Below, one piece after another: positions 13,001-28,000 of a DNA stretch of 64,000 nucleotides. The translations under genes were made by a program, and so were the position numbers. The notes beneath the pieces are model-generated. The model saw only the letters and a program-made list of their open reading frames with translations, ran no database searches and had not been told where the DNA came from. This stretch comes from Coccinella septempunctata. Its lineage: Eukaryota; Arthropoda; Insecta; Coleoptera; Coccinellidae. Position 1 is the first letter of the stretch. Every line of letters begins with the position of its first letter. Location of the stretch: positions 12,783,266 through 12,847,265 of the forward strand of contig NC_058197.1 in assembly GCF_907165205.1 (NCBI RefSeq). Reading direction: 5' to 3'.

Positions 13001-16000
13001 ATTTATTGTTCTATTTATTTTACTCTTTTCGACGTTATGAGATGAAGAAGTGCATCTGCTGCAATCCGTTGAGCAATAATGTTATGCGTTGAATATTTTC
13101 CCTGGTTTTCCCACTATCAGATTGAAAAATTTTCTTGGAAATTATTATTATTGTATTATTGTATCAATTGAACAAATTTATTTATCAGAATCACTCGAAA
13201 TATCAAGGATTGAAATTTTTAATATACTTATAATATTTGTCATTATTATTTATGATAAAAATTCATCGTTAAATACATAGTGTACCAATTTTAATATATA
13301 CACATTTCTAGTTTTTCCTTATAAGTTTCACGTGAATTTTCAAAAAAAAAAATAGGTCTTCATCGAGGTCTATATTAATATTTATTCATTAAAATCTAAA
13401 TTTTACCTAGATCGAGTGCTCTATAAATTTACGTCAACGTTATATTTTTAATACATGTTACAACTGAATTTTATTTATTTTTTTCATTTACTTCCGTCTT
13501 CGAGTATGAAAAAGGTGAAAATCATAAAAAAATTTATTACATTAATAAATGTACTAAAATTAGGAAAAAATTAAAGGATAATTTTGAATTGAAAAAAATG
13601 AATAAAATAAAAAACTGTGGAAGTTTTACAATGTATTTTTTTTATTTAATCTTGAATTCTCCTCAATTTAACTGGAGCTCCTTCCAGGCAAATGTACTTC
13701 AATTTAAGTTGTCCATACTGTTATGACGCCTTTATATTTTTAGAAGTGGAGATTGTAAAGAATTTGGATTCTTTGCTCAATATTGTTATTTCCATGGAAC
13801 CCCAAATTTTGACCAGTTCATTAATTTATTGATGATAATCCTGTAATGATATAACCGGCGCTGTATTTTCTACGACGTGAGTTTGTAGGGCCTCGAAATT
13901 ATAGGCCCCCCAGCCTTATAGGGCTCCCAAGTTCAGACTCATCGTCTTCAATACTAAAAAATATATATGATTTTTTTTGTTGACTGGCAAAAAGGACCCT
14001 CTAACTCAGTATACCCAGGGGCCCCTACATGCCAAAATGAGGCCCCTTCTCATTAGCGAAGCCCGAAGTTAATTTAGGTCTTGTAATTTACTTCACTAAA
14101 AAAATACGATCTTACAGTGTGGACGAATCGGTTCGAGTTTCACGCGTGGATTCTTATCAAATTCCTGGAACAAAAGCAATCGGAAATAAAGAAGTCTATC
14201 AGGGCCCATATGCAATCTCAACGAAAGCGAAAGATCGGTAACGTTCAATGAACCCAGACAATCCGACGTGGATGTGGGATCCCCAATTATTTTTCCATCC
14301 TATATCCCGGCATCTTCGTATTGTGTTACGTCTAGTATTACCTGCCCGCTTTCATCGGGGTTAAGAGGCCATGAAAATCGGTTAACCTTTTCAGAATCCA
14401 CGGCATTTAAACCCTTCGCATTCGATAAATTCATCCCGAGTCTAAAAAATATCTCGTATATACGATCTCGAAAGGATTAGGAAGACGGGGAGGAAGGCAC
14501 TTCCGGGACAATGGTGGGAATTTTTCGTCAGGAACGAGATTGTTTTCCGGGCTCACCTGGTATCGTCGAGTGGTCCTTCGTGAAAATTTCGCCAAGCCGT
14601 ACCCATCCGAAATTATCGTGAGATGATTGGGTTTAATTCGGTTTTTCAGTTCAACGATCACCGGAGGTACCTTCTCATCCGAAGGACCATATATTGGACC
14701 AACCTAGTACGACGTAAAATTGAAAGTTATCTAACGGCCATTCGTAACACGAAACCCAATGATTTCTCGGAGCGTATAATCCGTTCAAAATAGCCCGAAT
14801 CGTCGAAGAAATCACTGAACTGACGGCGGTCAAGAGGGACGCCACACCTCTTGTTTGGAGAAAAAAAAACATCCGTTACACACTCTTCACATGATATAAT
14901 TTGGGACGATAGATCTCTATAAAAATATGTAATTTAAAAATTCCGATTTTACAAGAACGAGGAAACGAAAATTAAACATTCAGATCGTTCGATCTCCGGC
15001 TACCGCATTAATAATTATACATTGAACGGACTGGGTGATTTTTTTTCTCCTTTTCATTTTGGACCGTTAGAAGACCGCATCTCATCACCGGAGGGACTTT
15101 TTAAAATATCATTAAAGCGTCAGGTGTAAGGTGATCATTATGTTATAATTCATTTCATTGAACAGCTCTATTCTTCCGCTCCGACAGTTCTCCAGTCGTC
15201 TAATTCCCTTTGTTTCTATTTTTGTGGGTCCTTTCACCGTATACGACATAAATCTTGCTTTTATCTTGTAATTATTGTGATTTTCACAAGATGCTTATCG
15301 GGTGCCTTCGAAACTGATGCTTTTCCAGTCGAGGTCAATGGAATTTCAACCTAGAGATACTCACAGATAGAAAATAAGTGGAAATTTAATGGAAACAGTT
15401 CTGAAAATTGTATAACATTTATAATTACCTCTGCTATCTTTTTTACGTTTTCATTATAAGTATTGTATGCTTACATCTCGATAAATTCGAGTATTTGGAG
15501 TGACTCAAACCTACACCAGACAAATCACCCTGCTAAAACCGAAAGCATTCTACCATTTGTTACATTTTTATTACAATTCATTACACTAGGTCCGAATTTT
15601 ATTACACATGCCATTCCAAAGTTATGTTTGACGTAGGTTAAATCTAAAGCTACCTTGTACTTATATCTTTTGAAGTAATTGTAATAGCGAAATGGGATTT
15701 GGACTAGAATTTATTACAAATTGATTACAACTGACTCGTTAAATCAGAATTTTGATCTGTCTGAAGACGCGTTATAAAATTAAGGGGTTTGGTGTAATAA
15801 ACTATTTAACAACTGTTACACGACTTCAGAATATTTTATATCGAGTGTGGGACTCAAAATTGTGATTTTAATCGATTAGTTGTAATAAATTTGTAAAAAA
15901 TTCTAGTTCAAAACTCATTTCACCATCACAATTACTACAAAAGTTACAAATGGGTGATGTAGCTTTAAGATAGAACCTACAAAACATAACTAGGAAATGG

Positions 16001-19000
16001 AAAGTGAAATAATTTGTAATAAAATTTTTACAAATTGTAGTATGCCCTCTGTTATGGCAGGGTGTTTTGGCTGGTGTAGGCTTTAAAGTTACTAGTAATA
16101 CGTTACAACGATTACATCACCAAGAAAATTTAAATACAGTTAATGCTCCTGGCATCGAAACCTACTCGGAACTTTCGTGAAAGACGACAAACGGTAGACC
16201 GCTGTCGGGGGTTACCGAACAGTCGTAGAAGTGATAAAACAATATTTACCAAAAAAATAAAAACCACAGACATGGAAACGTGAAACGTCCTCATGAGTGC
16301 GTAGAAAATAATAAAACAATGTTAGCACAGCTGCGTGACGGACATATGTTATTTAAATCAACCGAAAATGACGAGAGACGCCGAAGAAAGACTTGGAATC
16401 TGGGAGAGCGACAAGATTTGTCTAATTAAAATCCAACGTGAGGAAGTGATAAACGGTTTTCGAGTATTCGAAGCCGATAACTTGACAGATGACAGATCTA
16501 ACCTTGATACGTCAAAAGTTCAAACTCTGTGACTTATGAAAATGAGTTCGATGATCATTTCACCCCTGCCGAAGGACATAGAATCGTATCGATTCGAATT
16601 CCTGCTCTTGAATCATTCATCTCGGCCGTGTGTGTGTGAATCACGAACAAACGACCGGTCAATTCATGAAACTGGTCGAATTGAAGTTTGTCCATTTACT
16701 CCGTTCACCGACATTCCCCAATTGACCCCAGGGAGCGTTGCGTGCGCCCGAGAGCAAGCTGTTCATCGAATCCGCCTCGTTTCACAGAGGCCCATTCATG
16801 CCCGGCGCGCACCGAATTAAAATTCCCGATACACGACCCACAGAGAGTATTTGACGGACAGGCCGAAACAAGTGACGAAGTTTCTATGCCCCGGGTGGCT
16901 TTGCCAACATAATAGAAACGCGAAGAACCACCTGTAGTTATCCATCCGACGAGAAATTCAAATTTCCAACTAATATTAATCATCGTGTCATATCTCATTA
17001 TTCAAAAAGTAGAAACAATGGGCCAGACTGACGCTTTTGTGAGGGAATTTTTATTTCGGCCTCCGCTCTGTGCTCGTACGATGCTTTCGAGTCGGTTCGT
17101 TTTATTTTTTTTTATTTACGTCTGGTTTTCGTTGTGCATGCGAGGGTACACGCGTTTCTGTGACATAACATTGGTCTTAAGATCAATGTCACCTTGACAT
17201 ATACCGAACCTAACCAAACAATTTGACAGTGAGTCACAGAATCGATTATGCATAAAATCGGAAATATAAATGGAACAATGAATTCACATATATTTTTTGA
17301 GTTTGCTCTGCAGAAGATTTAATTTTCTGCTATTTCCGGTTTTGAAATCTGGACCACGAAATGAGCTTAATGAACGCTAAATGCCAGTAGTGATTGATGG
17401 GTTGTCAAATACACGTAAACTCGAATCTATGATGGAAGAGTAGGAAATATTCTGTAACGATTAATAATGATATATAATTTACCATTTCGTGATTTCGTCA
17501 GCAAGAAATCGTTCCTTGGCCGTCCTACTTTTCGAATTGCATATCAAGACTTCATTATATATCGAGAAAAAAGGAAAATTAAATTTTTTTCACACCATTA
17601 GGTGCTTGAAGTGGTCATAATATTTTTCGAATATGATGTGGGTACCTAGATATCAATTCTAAAAAAATGGGTACAATCATTCTTATGGCTTTATTAATGA
17701 GGATATGTATCAAGCTCATATACATATACTGCTCAGCAAAAGTTGAAGTTCATTTCATTAATTCTCCTCAAATGTTTAGTCTCTAACATCTGAATGGTTC
17801 TTTGTTCTTCCTTTGATTACTTTGTCAGTTTCAGAGAAGTTTTTCATTTATTTGATGAATCTTTTTTGAACACAAGATATCAACCACGTCCTGCAGTTTT
17901 CTACCAAAAATTCAAAGAACCCAACCAACCAAGTTGGACACTAGTGAATATTTGGACGTTTTGTAAAATGAAAGTATTCTTCACATTTTCTCGTATAATG
18001 CGCTGTTTTCGAGTAATTTGATGTTCAAAAAAAAAAACATCTGTGATATTCGGGAAATTGGGTACTTTGGCTCCATACAACTCTGTTTCGAAGATCCACA
18101 GATGTGTAGTGTCACAGATTCAGCTAGTTATTCTGAAGGTAATTCTTTTTTTCCAGGGGTGGCACAGCTTATCGTAAAAACTTAAAATGGCTATATCTTT
18201 TTATCAGGGCCAAATCGGAAAAAGTGGTATAGGAAAAAAGTGTTTCTTTTGACCTCAAGAATCTACTGTTAAAACATTTATACGAGTCCAAGATTCACCC
18301 TGCATAAGGAATTGTTGGAGAAAACTGAAGTCCTCAACTTTTGTGGAGCAGTATGTGTATCCTTTCGGAAGATTCAGTCTGTTCTTCGAGAAAAAATGGT
18401 TGAGATCTTCGAAGCATTTGAATTGCATTAGTTGTGGACTTCAGGAGAAGGAAGAATAACAGAAAACCTCCATAAAATCTCAACAAACCTCAAATTTTCG
18501 CGTCGACATTTCGAGAATTAAACCGGGCGTATGTTCCCTCCGATGAGACCAATAATTCCGTTCGTCATGATCGAAACAACCGCTCGTTCACGCGATGCGC
18601 TCGTTTTTAAAATCGGAATTATAATATTCATGGTATTACACCACCGGGTATGTATGTATATATATATACACGTTACATTTCTGGAAGTCCCATAAAAAAA
18701 CGTAATTAATGATCCGTCCGAGACAGTTCACAATGTTCTGGTTCGAAATTGTAAGCGGTCGAACTGTTTTTCGATACTCCGGTTTCGTGCCCGGATCGCA
18801 GGACCGTACTCGCCGGAAAATATCGATAAACCTTCGCTAAAATCGAAAACCGATCGGACTCGAAGGAACGTTGCAAGTTGAAGATTTCGATGGTGTAAGG
18901 CCCGATGTGGCCGGGCACAATGAGATGTGAAAACCCAATTTCTTTTTGTCCCAGGGCCATCGAAACGTAACGTCCAATCTCGGACGGGGCGGGACGGGTT

Positions 19001-22000
19001 CTGCCCCAACAGAAACAATATATTCGATTTTTATTCATTAGCATCGGACCCATCGTGCCTCTTCTCACAGCGCGCCCGGTCCAGCGGGCCTTAAGCTGAA
19101 GATGCTGCTTTCTCATACTCCGTTTACTCATTTTCAACTATTTTTCGAAGTTTTCACAATTCAATGGGTCTTTTTCAGGAGTAAAAATCTTCGAAATTAA
19201 GTGTAATACATGTTAGGATCGGGGTATTAATGGAAACTTTGACTTGGACATATAAACTGCTCAACCATTAGTATGGATCACGTACTGATTCTTCTCTATT
19301 TGTTTATTCGCTTTATCTGTTATCTGGAATATCTTTTTTACATGTGTCTTGATTTCAAGACCAGATCAAGACAAGAAGTAATTTCAGAATTTCAAGACAC
19401 GACAAGGGATTTTATGTCAATACCAAGATTTCGTTTCAAGAGCTTGGTTCGAAGAGTAGAATGCTTGATATGAGCTCGTGAGGAACCAACCATACAAGTA
19501 TTAGCTGTACTGGGACTTTCAATTTTCTCTTCCCTTTCCATATCTTTTTTCTCTTCAATTTTTTCCCGTAGAGTGGTCAGTAATGTCGAATAGTAATCTC
19601 CGGTTATTGTTCTACCCTTATCCAAAAAATCAATCATGATTACTCCGTGGCAATCCCAAAAAACTGAAGCAAGAACTTTTCCAGCAGATTTTTGGACACG
19701 AAACTTCTTAGGTCCTGGAGAACCAGAGTGTCGCCATTCCATCGATTGTTGCTTTGTTTCTGGATAGTAGAAATGTACCCAAGTCTGATCCATAGTAACA
19801 ATTCGGTTCAAGAAGTCTACATCGTTTTCAATCGAGCACAGATCGAACGCGATGCTTCTACCCTTGCACGCTTTTGGTCAACATTCAAACATTTGGGGAT
19901 CCATTTTGCAGCAATTTTTCTCATGTCCAAATTGAGGTGAACTATATGAAGAACGCTTTCGTATGAAATATTCAGTGCTTCAGATATCCGTTTTAGCCCA
20001 ATTCGACGGTCTGATAAAATCATTTCATGAACTGCATCGATTTTTTCGGGGACTGACACAAAAACTGGCCTTCTAGATCGGTCATCATCTTCAATGGAAA
20101 ATTTACCTCTTTTGAAGCTTGCAGTCCAATTTTTCACGGTCGCATACGAAGGACATTGATCACCAAGGGTATTAAGCATATCTTCGTAAATCTGCTCACC
20201 TCTTAACCCTTTTAAATACAGGTACTTGATGATGGCTCGATACTCCAATTTTTCGATTTTCACAATTTCGATGGACATCTTCTTTCTTTTAATTTATTGC
20301 GTAACTGTGGTTTACTTTTTTGACCTCAAACTTCACACTGACACTTATAATGAGTTATTGTTCGTTGCTATGGTAACGCAGTATTTTTTTTATGCCTGGT
20401 ACTGGTCTAGGCTAACTAGATATCAATACATCCTTGTATAGATTCCTCTGATCGAATGAAACACTTTCCAAATTCAGCTCAATTGTGGAGATACGTTTTC
20501 TTTGTTGGAATTAAATTTCCCTCTGAATCTCCGGAATATCTGATGCCACAAATACCATATTAAAAACCACGCTCCCACATATCCATCGAAGGAATCCTCC
20601 AGTTATATTTCGAACTCATTGTATACCCCATATTAATCATTTTCAACCTTCTGCGTAACTCCGTCCTCCTCTGCCCGCTTCGATCGTCTTCCCTCTCGCT
20701 CCGACCGGCATTCCGTCTTCTCTCTCCGTATCCAGCTTTAATCAAAGAGCCCCGTGAAATTTCATTTGTTTCCAACAATGATAAATGGTTTATTTTCTGT
20801 TTTAAATAACTCTTTTTTGGTACGATACCACGAGAGTTTTGAATTTATAAACGTCCGCTGCCTCGGTATTTCGGATACCATCTCGATTTTCGACGTTGCC
20901 GGACTGCCCGCGGACATTTCGTGTTTTAATTATTCCCCACCGACCTTTTTTTCGTTCCACGACGCGATAAATCAACCCGGACGCGAACGTACGAATCCGA
21001 GACGTCGGAAAACGTTGCTTTTCGTGTAGGTATGCCCCCGTCGTTAATCACAACGCGAAAATGTATTCTAAATGTTGGTCCTTCTCGTCCGAATGTATCG
21101 CTGAAGGTTCCTCGATTTTCTGCCCGTAATATCCCAAAAATTCTCGATGGGAGTAAGATCGGGTAATCGAGGTGGCCATGATGAGCGATTCTTCAATTTT
21201 CAGATTTTTCTGTCAACTTGGCAGCACTGTAATTTTTTCCGAAACGATCCGATTTTGACCAAACCTACAGATTACGTCGCTCTCCAGGTGACTAGAGAAA
21301 TTTCACATCGGTACATATAAAATTGCTAATTTTAGCGTGAGCACGACCATTCCTTGGAAAAGTGGGCATAACTCGAGAACGGTTCTTCTGATTTCAACCA
21401 GAATGCATAGGTTTCTTACGATGGCAAATCTACATCATTGTGATGCCAAATTTGAGCTAGATAACTTCAAAGTTGCGACCTCTAACATAGTGAAAATAAA
21501 GCGTTACACACACACGCACACATCTACGTAACAGAAAACCGATTTCGCCAATAAGCTGGCGTATTTTCTTTTAAAACTCGTTAACCTTTTTTGTCCGTTC
21601 CACCAGTTTGTCCTTAAACAAAATCATGAAATAAAAAATAAAATCTACCAAACTTGAGGTATAATAAATCTTTCAAGTTCTGAATAATGTGAAAAAAAGC
21701 TACTCGCATCAACGTGCCATACGAACGCTTTCATATCATGACAATAACGTCAATTAAGATGTCTTCTAAATTCAAATTTTCCCCGTTAATCTCTCAAAAT
21801 GCACCATTATCTAGTCGGCCGCGACGAAGATGAAACTTTCTCTAATTAACGACGGACCGTAACAGCATCCACAAGTGTCGAAATGACTTTCAACAATTCG
21901 TTTAGAAGCACAAATAGAATTATAATTTTCCTGCAGAGTCACGTCGCCTCTTGGTGCTTCCTAGACGGGTGGTACCACTGACAAAGGAACTTTTGAATAA

Positions 22001-25000
22001 TAAACAAACCATTGTCGATTTTCCAACCCGATTCGTTGCCTAATACGCCTACGATACAGCAACCCGATCGAATTATCCATCTAGTTCACATTTAAGAAGA
22101 AGAAGAATTTTCGTCTGTCATATGTCACCTGTCACCGCATTCGATGATCACGGGGATACGTTCGGTTTCTGTAGATTTTCGAGAACCAATTAAAATTTTT
22201 ACATTGAATTATTTTACCGTGTTTCCGTTATATTTCGTACCTTCGCTTCTCATTGTTCCAATTTATTGTATTCTAATGTTGAATTGTCTATTTTCGGGCA
22301 TAATTGTACTTTGAAATCGAAAAAAACCCGACACAACTCGCGCTATTTACATGAATCCGTAAAGTGCCGTAACTCATTTCCATTTGACCGCTTATTTCTG
22401 TGTCGAATAATCAACTATAAAACGGGTACTTTTTATGGTGAAAATTTCGATGAATAATAATTCGATGTTTTTCAATTTCTGCGACCGATGTCACAGATAT
22501 TCGGACTAATCCTACACGAAACGACATTGTGTAACTTTTCGCCCGGCCCTCGTTCGATAAATCACCAGAATCGGGAAGCGAAACAATTAAACGATGCGTC
22601 CAAAGATTGTTCGACTTTTCGCAGATCAACGTTTTGTAAATAGATCGCGGCTCGGTGAACAGATCCAAAAATCCAATAAAACATCCTTAATTGCGTTCCT
22701 TCGCGATTGTTCCAAATTAACCTCCATTAATCAACATTTTCCTCTCTATGGTCCAAGGGATGTCAATGTCAACCGTCGACGAATCATCGAGTTCTACGAA
22801 TTCACACATAGAAAGTTCATTACCGGTTCTATATGCACTATGAAAGCATAGATAGGAATGGAATCGACTAGTTTTTTTCGGCTTGTGTCATTTATGAAAA
22901 AAAGTACCGGTTATCAAAGGTCATCGGGCGACGACTATTTATTTATTTAACTGTTTCCATTCGAAAGCCGACTCGAAGGTACTCGAGATGTTTGTTCAAG
23001 AAATCACGTATTTTAACACCTGTCAATTAATCGGAAACATCTAATCCAACTTTCATAAACACCGTAATTCGTTGTGTTTTTCGACCAATCTTGAGTTTAT
23101 GTCACTGCTGTCATTATCATTGAGATCTTAGATGGCTAGATTAATCAAGTGAGGATGTACAGAGCGTTAAGAAATCTTCCTGTTATTCTATGGTCCTACG
23201 GTGTTGAATGAGAAATGTCTACCGTGGCGAAACCAGAGAAAATTTGCGTCCATTTCAAGTTGAAACAACGTAGGCCATGAAAACAGAGGGCGTTAATTCC
23301 CCCATTCAAGCTGGGCGTCATTTTCCCCGACGACTTTTCTATAAAAACGGAATAAAATATCGAGTCGACGTGACCGGTCGAAAATTCCATTTGCGCTGCG
23401 TCATTATCCGATATTCAAATGTCTAATTATTCATATGTTTCTGTCAGAATGCCCCGATCTAGCCGTCTCCGTCTGTCGAGCGCCTGTCGCCCTCGCCCGT
23501 CTTTGTCCAGGCCTGATGCGATCTAGGTTGTGATAAATTGAAATATGTTTTTTAATGATATTTAGATCTACGTACACACACACACACACTTCGAACGAAG
23601 TTGGCTGACGGGAAGGAATAACCCGGGCTGCGTTCCTAAACGGGTAGAACGCGCGCGTCTATATGCGTGAGGTTTAATTGTCGGAGAACAATGCACCGAG
23701 ATCCGACGCGAAGGACCATCGGCGGACCGGCCGGGAGAAACGACAGGGTCGGGAATATTGACGATTAACAAACGTAAATTTGAATCCTCGATCACAGAAT
23801 GAACTCCCGTCTGTCGTTTTTCTTACAAATGAAGGTTAACGTAGGTTTGACAGAATTGAGGTTGGCACCAATCACATTGGCCTAAGTATATTAATAAACC
23901 TTCGTTTGTTATGGTTTTTTGGGACAAATCAGAATATCTATGATTGAAATTTCACATTCCAACAAACATCAACAACAGTAATTCATTCAATCCATTATGG
24001 ATGAGTGAAGTGGAAAAACTTCACAGATATTTGAAAATATGAGGCGAAAATAACTAATATTATTGTATGGAAATTGCTCGTATTCAATTCGAACATTCCT
24101 TACAATGAAGTCTTTGAGGCACGTCTGTTCTCTCATAAAAAATTTCTTGAACTCTCCACTCTGCGAGATTTAAGACTATCGACTACTGGAAGCTACGCAC
24201 CTGGCCACCTAGTCGTCGCCGAGACAAACTACAAGAACGTATTCGGTCCAGTGTTAATGGATTAGGTTCTTCGGTAATATTCACCATTGCCCAACAGGAA
24301 TTTTTCAATTCTCCGGGCCGGTTCTAGTTCGCTACCGTGTGGCACAGCGTATAGGACACGATTGAAATTCGAGAATGGTATATTCCGTCCTTCTCTAGGC
24401 TGACGCTTCCAATTCATTAGGAGATAAGGAACGTCATTAGAATGCGTGAGTGGTGATCATAATTGAAGAAGAGTCGAATATAGTTTTTTAAATTCTTATC
24501 CTGATCGAAACCTACAGAAAATACAGGGTGAGTTTTGGACGCGTACAATAATTTTAACAGTAGATTCTTGAGGTCAAAAGAAACACTTTTTCTTATGCCA
24601 TTTTTTCTGAACCGGATCGATTTAAAAGGTACGGGCTGTTGAAAAGCCATAAAAAATGTTATTTTTATTTCTATCTCACAAACGGTTTCATCGAATGTAA
24701 TGAATTTCGGAATATACTCTTTCATTTATTTGATGAATCATTTTCGAACACAAGATATCAACCACGTCTTCCAGTTTTCTCATTATGACCGTTATGTACC
24801 ATTAAAACACCAAAAACTCAAAGAAACCAACTCTTGCAACTAAATAATTTCATGTTCAAAAATAAAAAATATCTGTGATATTCCAAAAATTGGGTACTTT
24901 GGCTGAATGCAACACTGTTTAAAAGATCCACAGATGTGTAATGTCATAGATTCAGCTTGTTATTCTGAAGGGAATTTTGTTTTACCAGGCGTGGCATAGC

Positions 25001-28000
25001 TCATTATGAAAATTTAAAATGGCTATATCTTTTTATCAGGGCAGAATTGAAAAAATAGTATGGGGAAAAAAGTGTTTCTTTTGACCTCAAGAATCTACAG
25101 TTGGAATTTTTGTACGAGTCAAAGACTTACCCTGTATATCGCATATTCCAACAATTTTTCGATATTCTCTATTTTGTCCTCTTGGGGAGAGCTAAATGTC
25201 ATTCACACTGACCAGAAATTCAAGTATATATTCGTAAGAAAACTTCACAATTGAATCGAATTTTCAGGATGCCCTACATCCCATGTGGACAGGCGTATGT
25301 TTGCGTCTTGCAGAGACAAAATATGGTCCTCATGACATTTAATGGCATCATTAAAGAAAACTACAACAAAATCATTTTTTTTAGTCCGTATGTGCGATAA
25401 ATGGCTATTGCACCTCAGTTGGGGTTGTGTAGTTCAATTTAAACGAGTTCAACATGCGTTTACAATCCTTTCAACTTTCAACGCGGGTTTAATCCAACAA
25501 GAAGTAGCTAATCGTTTCTGCGTCTCGCAAAGCGTTGTTAGTAGAGCGTAGAATCGATACTACTGAAAGTGCTGCTTATACTCAAGTGGTCGAAGAGCAA
25601 GAGCTACAACCATCGCACAAGATCGGCTTATACGATTAATCGAACGACGAAATCCCTTTTTGAGGCACTTGGATGGGTATCCTTTTCAAGTAGCGTACGT
25701 TGAAAAATATATACCGAAATTCAATGTTTCTTCTCGTGGTGTTGTAGAAAAAAAACCGATGGTTCTTCCCTCAGTACCATAACGAAATCGTCACGTGATA
25801 ATTGAAGCATCCGAGCGGGGCCTTATCTGCTCCGAAACAATTGAACAGCGGCCGTTCTTTTGTTTCGTCTATACGACGACGACGACGACTTAAACGTCAT
25901 GTACGGGCCCCGGGGAGAGAAGGCAAAAAACGAAAACGAAGCGGGCCGCGGAACGTGCTGCATATATGAGTTCGCATTCAATTGTTCCGATATTAAAAAT
26001 ATCGAGTCTGGCTGGTAATTTCGTATTCATATTCCCGGAGTACAATATGAAAATACAATATGAACGGCGTGTTTCATAAATTCCATTCTTTATGCCGTCT
26101 TTGCGCGCTTATAGGTTAGGTTGAACCGGGATCGGATCCCCGTACGTTTAATAACATAAATTATTTATCTCCCCCGTCCCGTAGATGGAAATTTTGCAAT
26201 TCAGATACGGGCAGGACTCCCCCGTCTGGTTTCTCGGGTTCTAAGTCTTTTTTTCTCTGTCAATTTTTCGTCTGTCACAAATCACGAATCTATACCCCAT
26301 TCACTTTCATTTTAGCACTCGGTCGGCCATGAAATAATTTTCTGGAGTTTTTGTTACTACAACGGAGTAAGGTTGGCACTCATGAAATGTCGGTTATGTC
26401 ATAAGGACGTTGACAAAGCTATAATATCGATTGATATTACAAAAATTCCGAAAGTGATTGAAAAAGAGAGAAGACAGGTTTTCAGGAAGTGCTGTTTAGA
26501 ATTAAGGTCCGCTCATTCATAGTAGGTAACTTTTTTTCAGTTGAGGAAAGAGATTATAGTCGGATGGAGCCAAATCTGGTGAATAAGGGGGGTATTCTAG
26601 TCATTCAAACCCTAATTCACGAATTTTTGCAAGGCAACATGAGATTTGCGTTGTCCTGCAAAAACAAAACACCTTTGGATAGCTTTCCGCGTCTTTTCTC
26701 TCCAATTTTTTCTCGTAGAGTGGTCAGTAATGTCGAATAATAATCTCCGGTTATTGTTCTACCCTTATCCAAAAAGTCAATCAGGATTACTCCATGGCAA
26801 TCCCAAAAAATTGAAGCAAGAACTTTTCCAGCCCATTTTTGGACCAGAACTTCTTAGGTCTTGGAGAACCAGAGTGTCGCCATTCCATCGATTGTTGCTT
26901 TGTTTCTGGATCGTACAAATGTACCCAAGTCTCATCCATAGTTACAATTCGGTTTAAGAAGTCTAAATCGTTTTCAAATCGAACACAGATCGAACGCGAT
27001 GCTTCTACCCTTGCACGCTTTTGGTCAATATTCAAACATTTGGGGATTCATTTTTCTCATGTCAAAATTGAGGTGAACTATATGATGAACGCGTTCATAT
27101 GATGTATTCAGTGCTTCTGATATCTGTTTTAGCCATATTCGACGAAACCATGTCATCAACTGCATCGATTTTCGGGGACTGACACAAAAACTGGCCTTCT
27201 AGATCTGTCATCATCTTCAATGGAAAATTTACCTCTTTTGAAGCTTGCAGTCCAATTTCTCACGGTCGCATACGAAGGACATTGATCACCAAGGGTATTA
27301 AGCATATCTTCGTGAATCTGCTTACCTCTTAACCCTTTTAAATGCAGGTACTTGATGATGGCTCGATACTCCAATTTTTCCAATGTTTTGACAAGCGTCA
27401 TAAACCCACATTTTCTTACTACACAGATTGGAATGTGTCAAATTTCCATGGCCAACCGAATGATAAATAAAAGTGAATGGAGTATAGGTTAAGGTGTTGG
27501 AAAAAGAAATCCGCCAGAAAATGGCCCACACATGGCCCAAAAACAATGAAAGAGGCCGTCGCCAAATGTTGTAGGCTGAAGCATTTTTCATGCAGAAATA
27601 GTTGCAACTGAAAGATGTGCGGAAATTAACATAGAAAAGGGTCTAATCTGACACTCAAGCTGCTACCAAAGCCTTCACTGAATATATTCACATATGCTAT
27701 CAGAGTGCCTAAGAAAACTCAATGAAATGGGCAAAAATAACAAGGTTTTGAACCTGGGTTCTTATGGTTACCCGAAAATTGAAGAAAACGAGAAGTTTCC
27801 CTACAAAAGAGTTTCTGGAGAAGGAAAGAACCGAAGAACTGGTGGAATCTTCCAGGGCTGAAACTTGATCTTGGTCCAGCAGAAACTGATTGGTGCAAAT
27901 TCTGTGAGAAGAAGGATCAGATCAGATCCTCTGGTAAGCAAGGATGTAGTCTCTCCGAAGACATCCCAGATACTGGTGTTCGTTGGAACTCTGGAACTGG

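Noticed and set aside
13855..14070. G/C-run-rich patch resembling a hAT element
   Set aside because: No paired inverted ends or target-site duplication could be found.
18706..19137. 143-codon minus-strand frame in cas intron 1
   Set aside because: No domain, overlapping frame of similar openness, no splice or start support.
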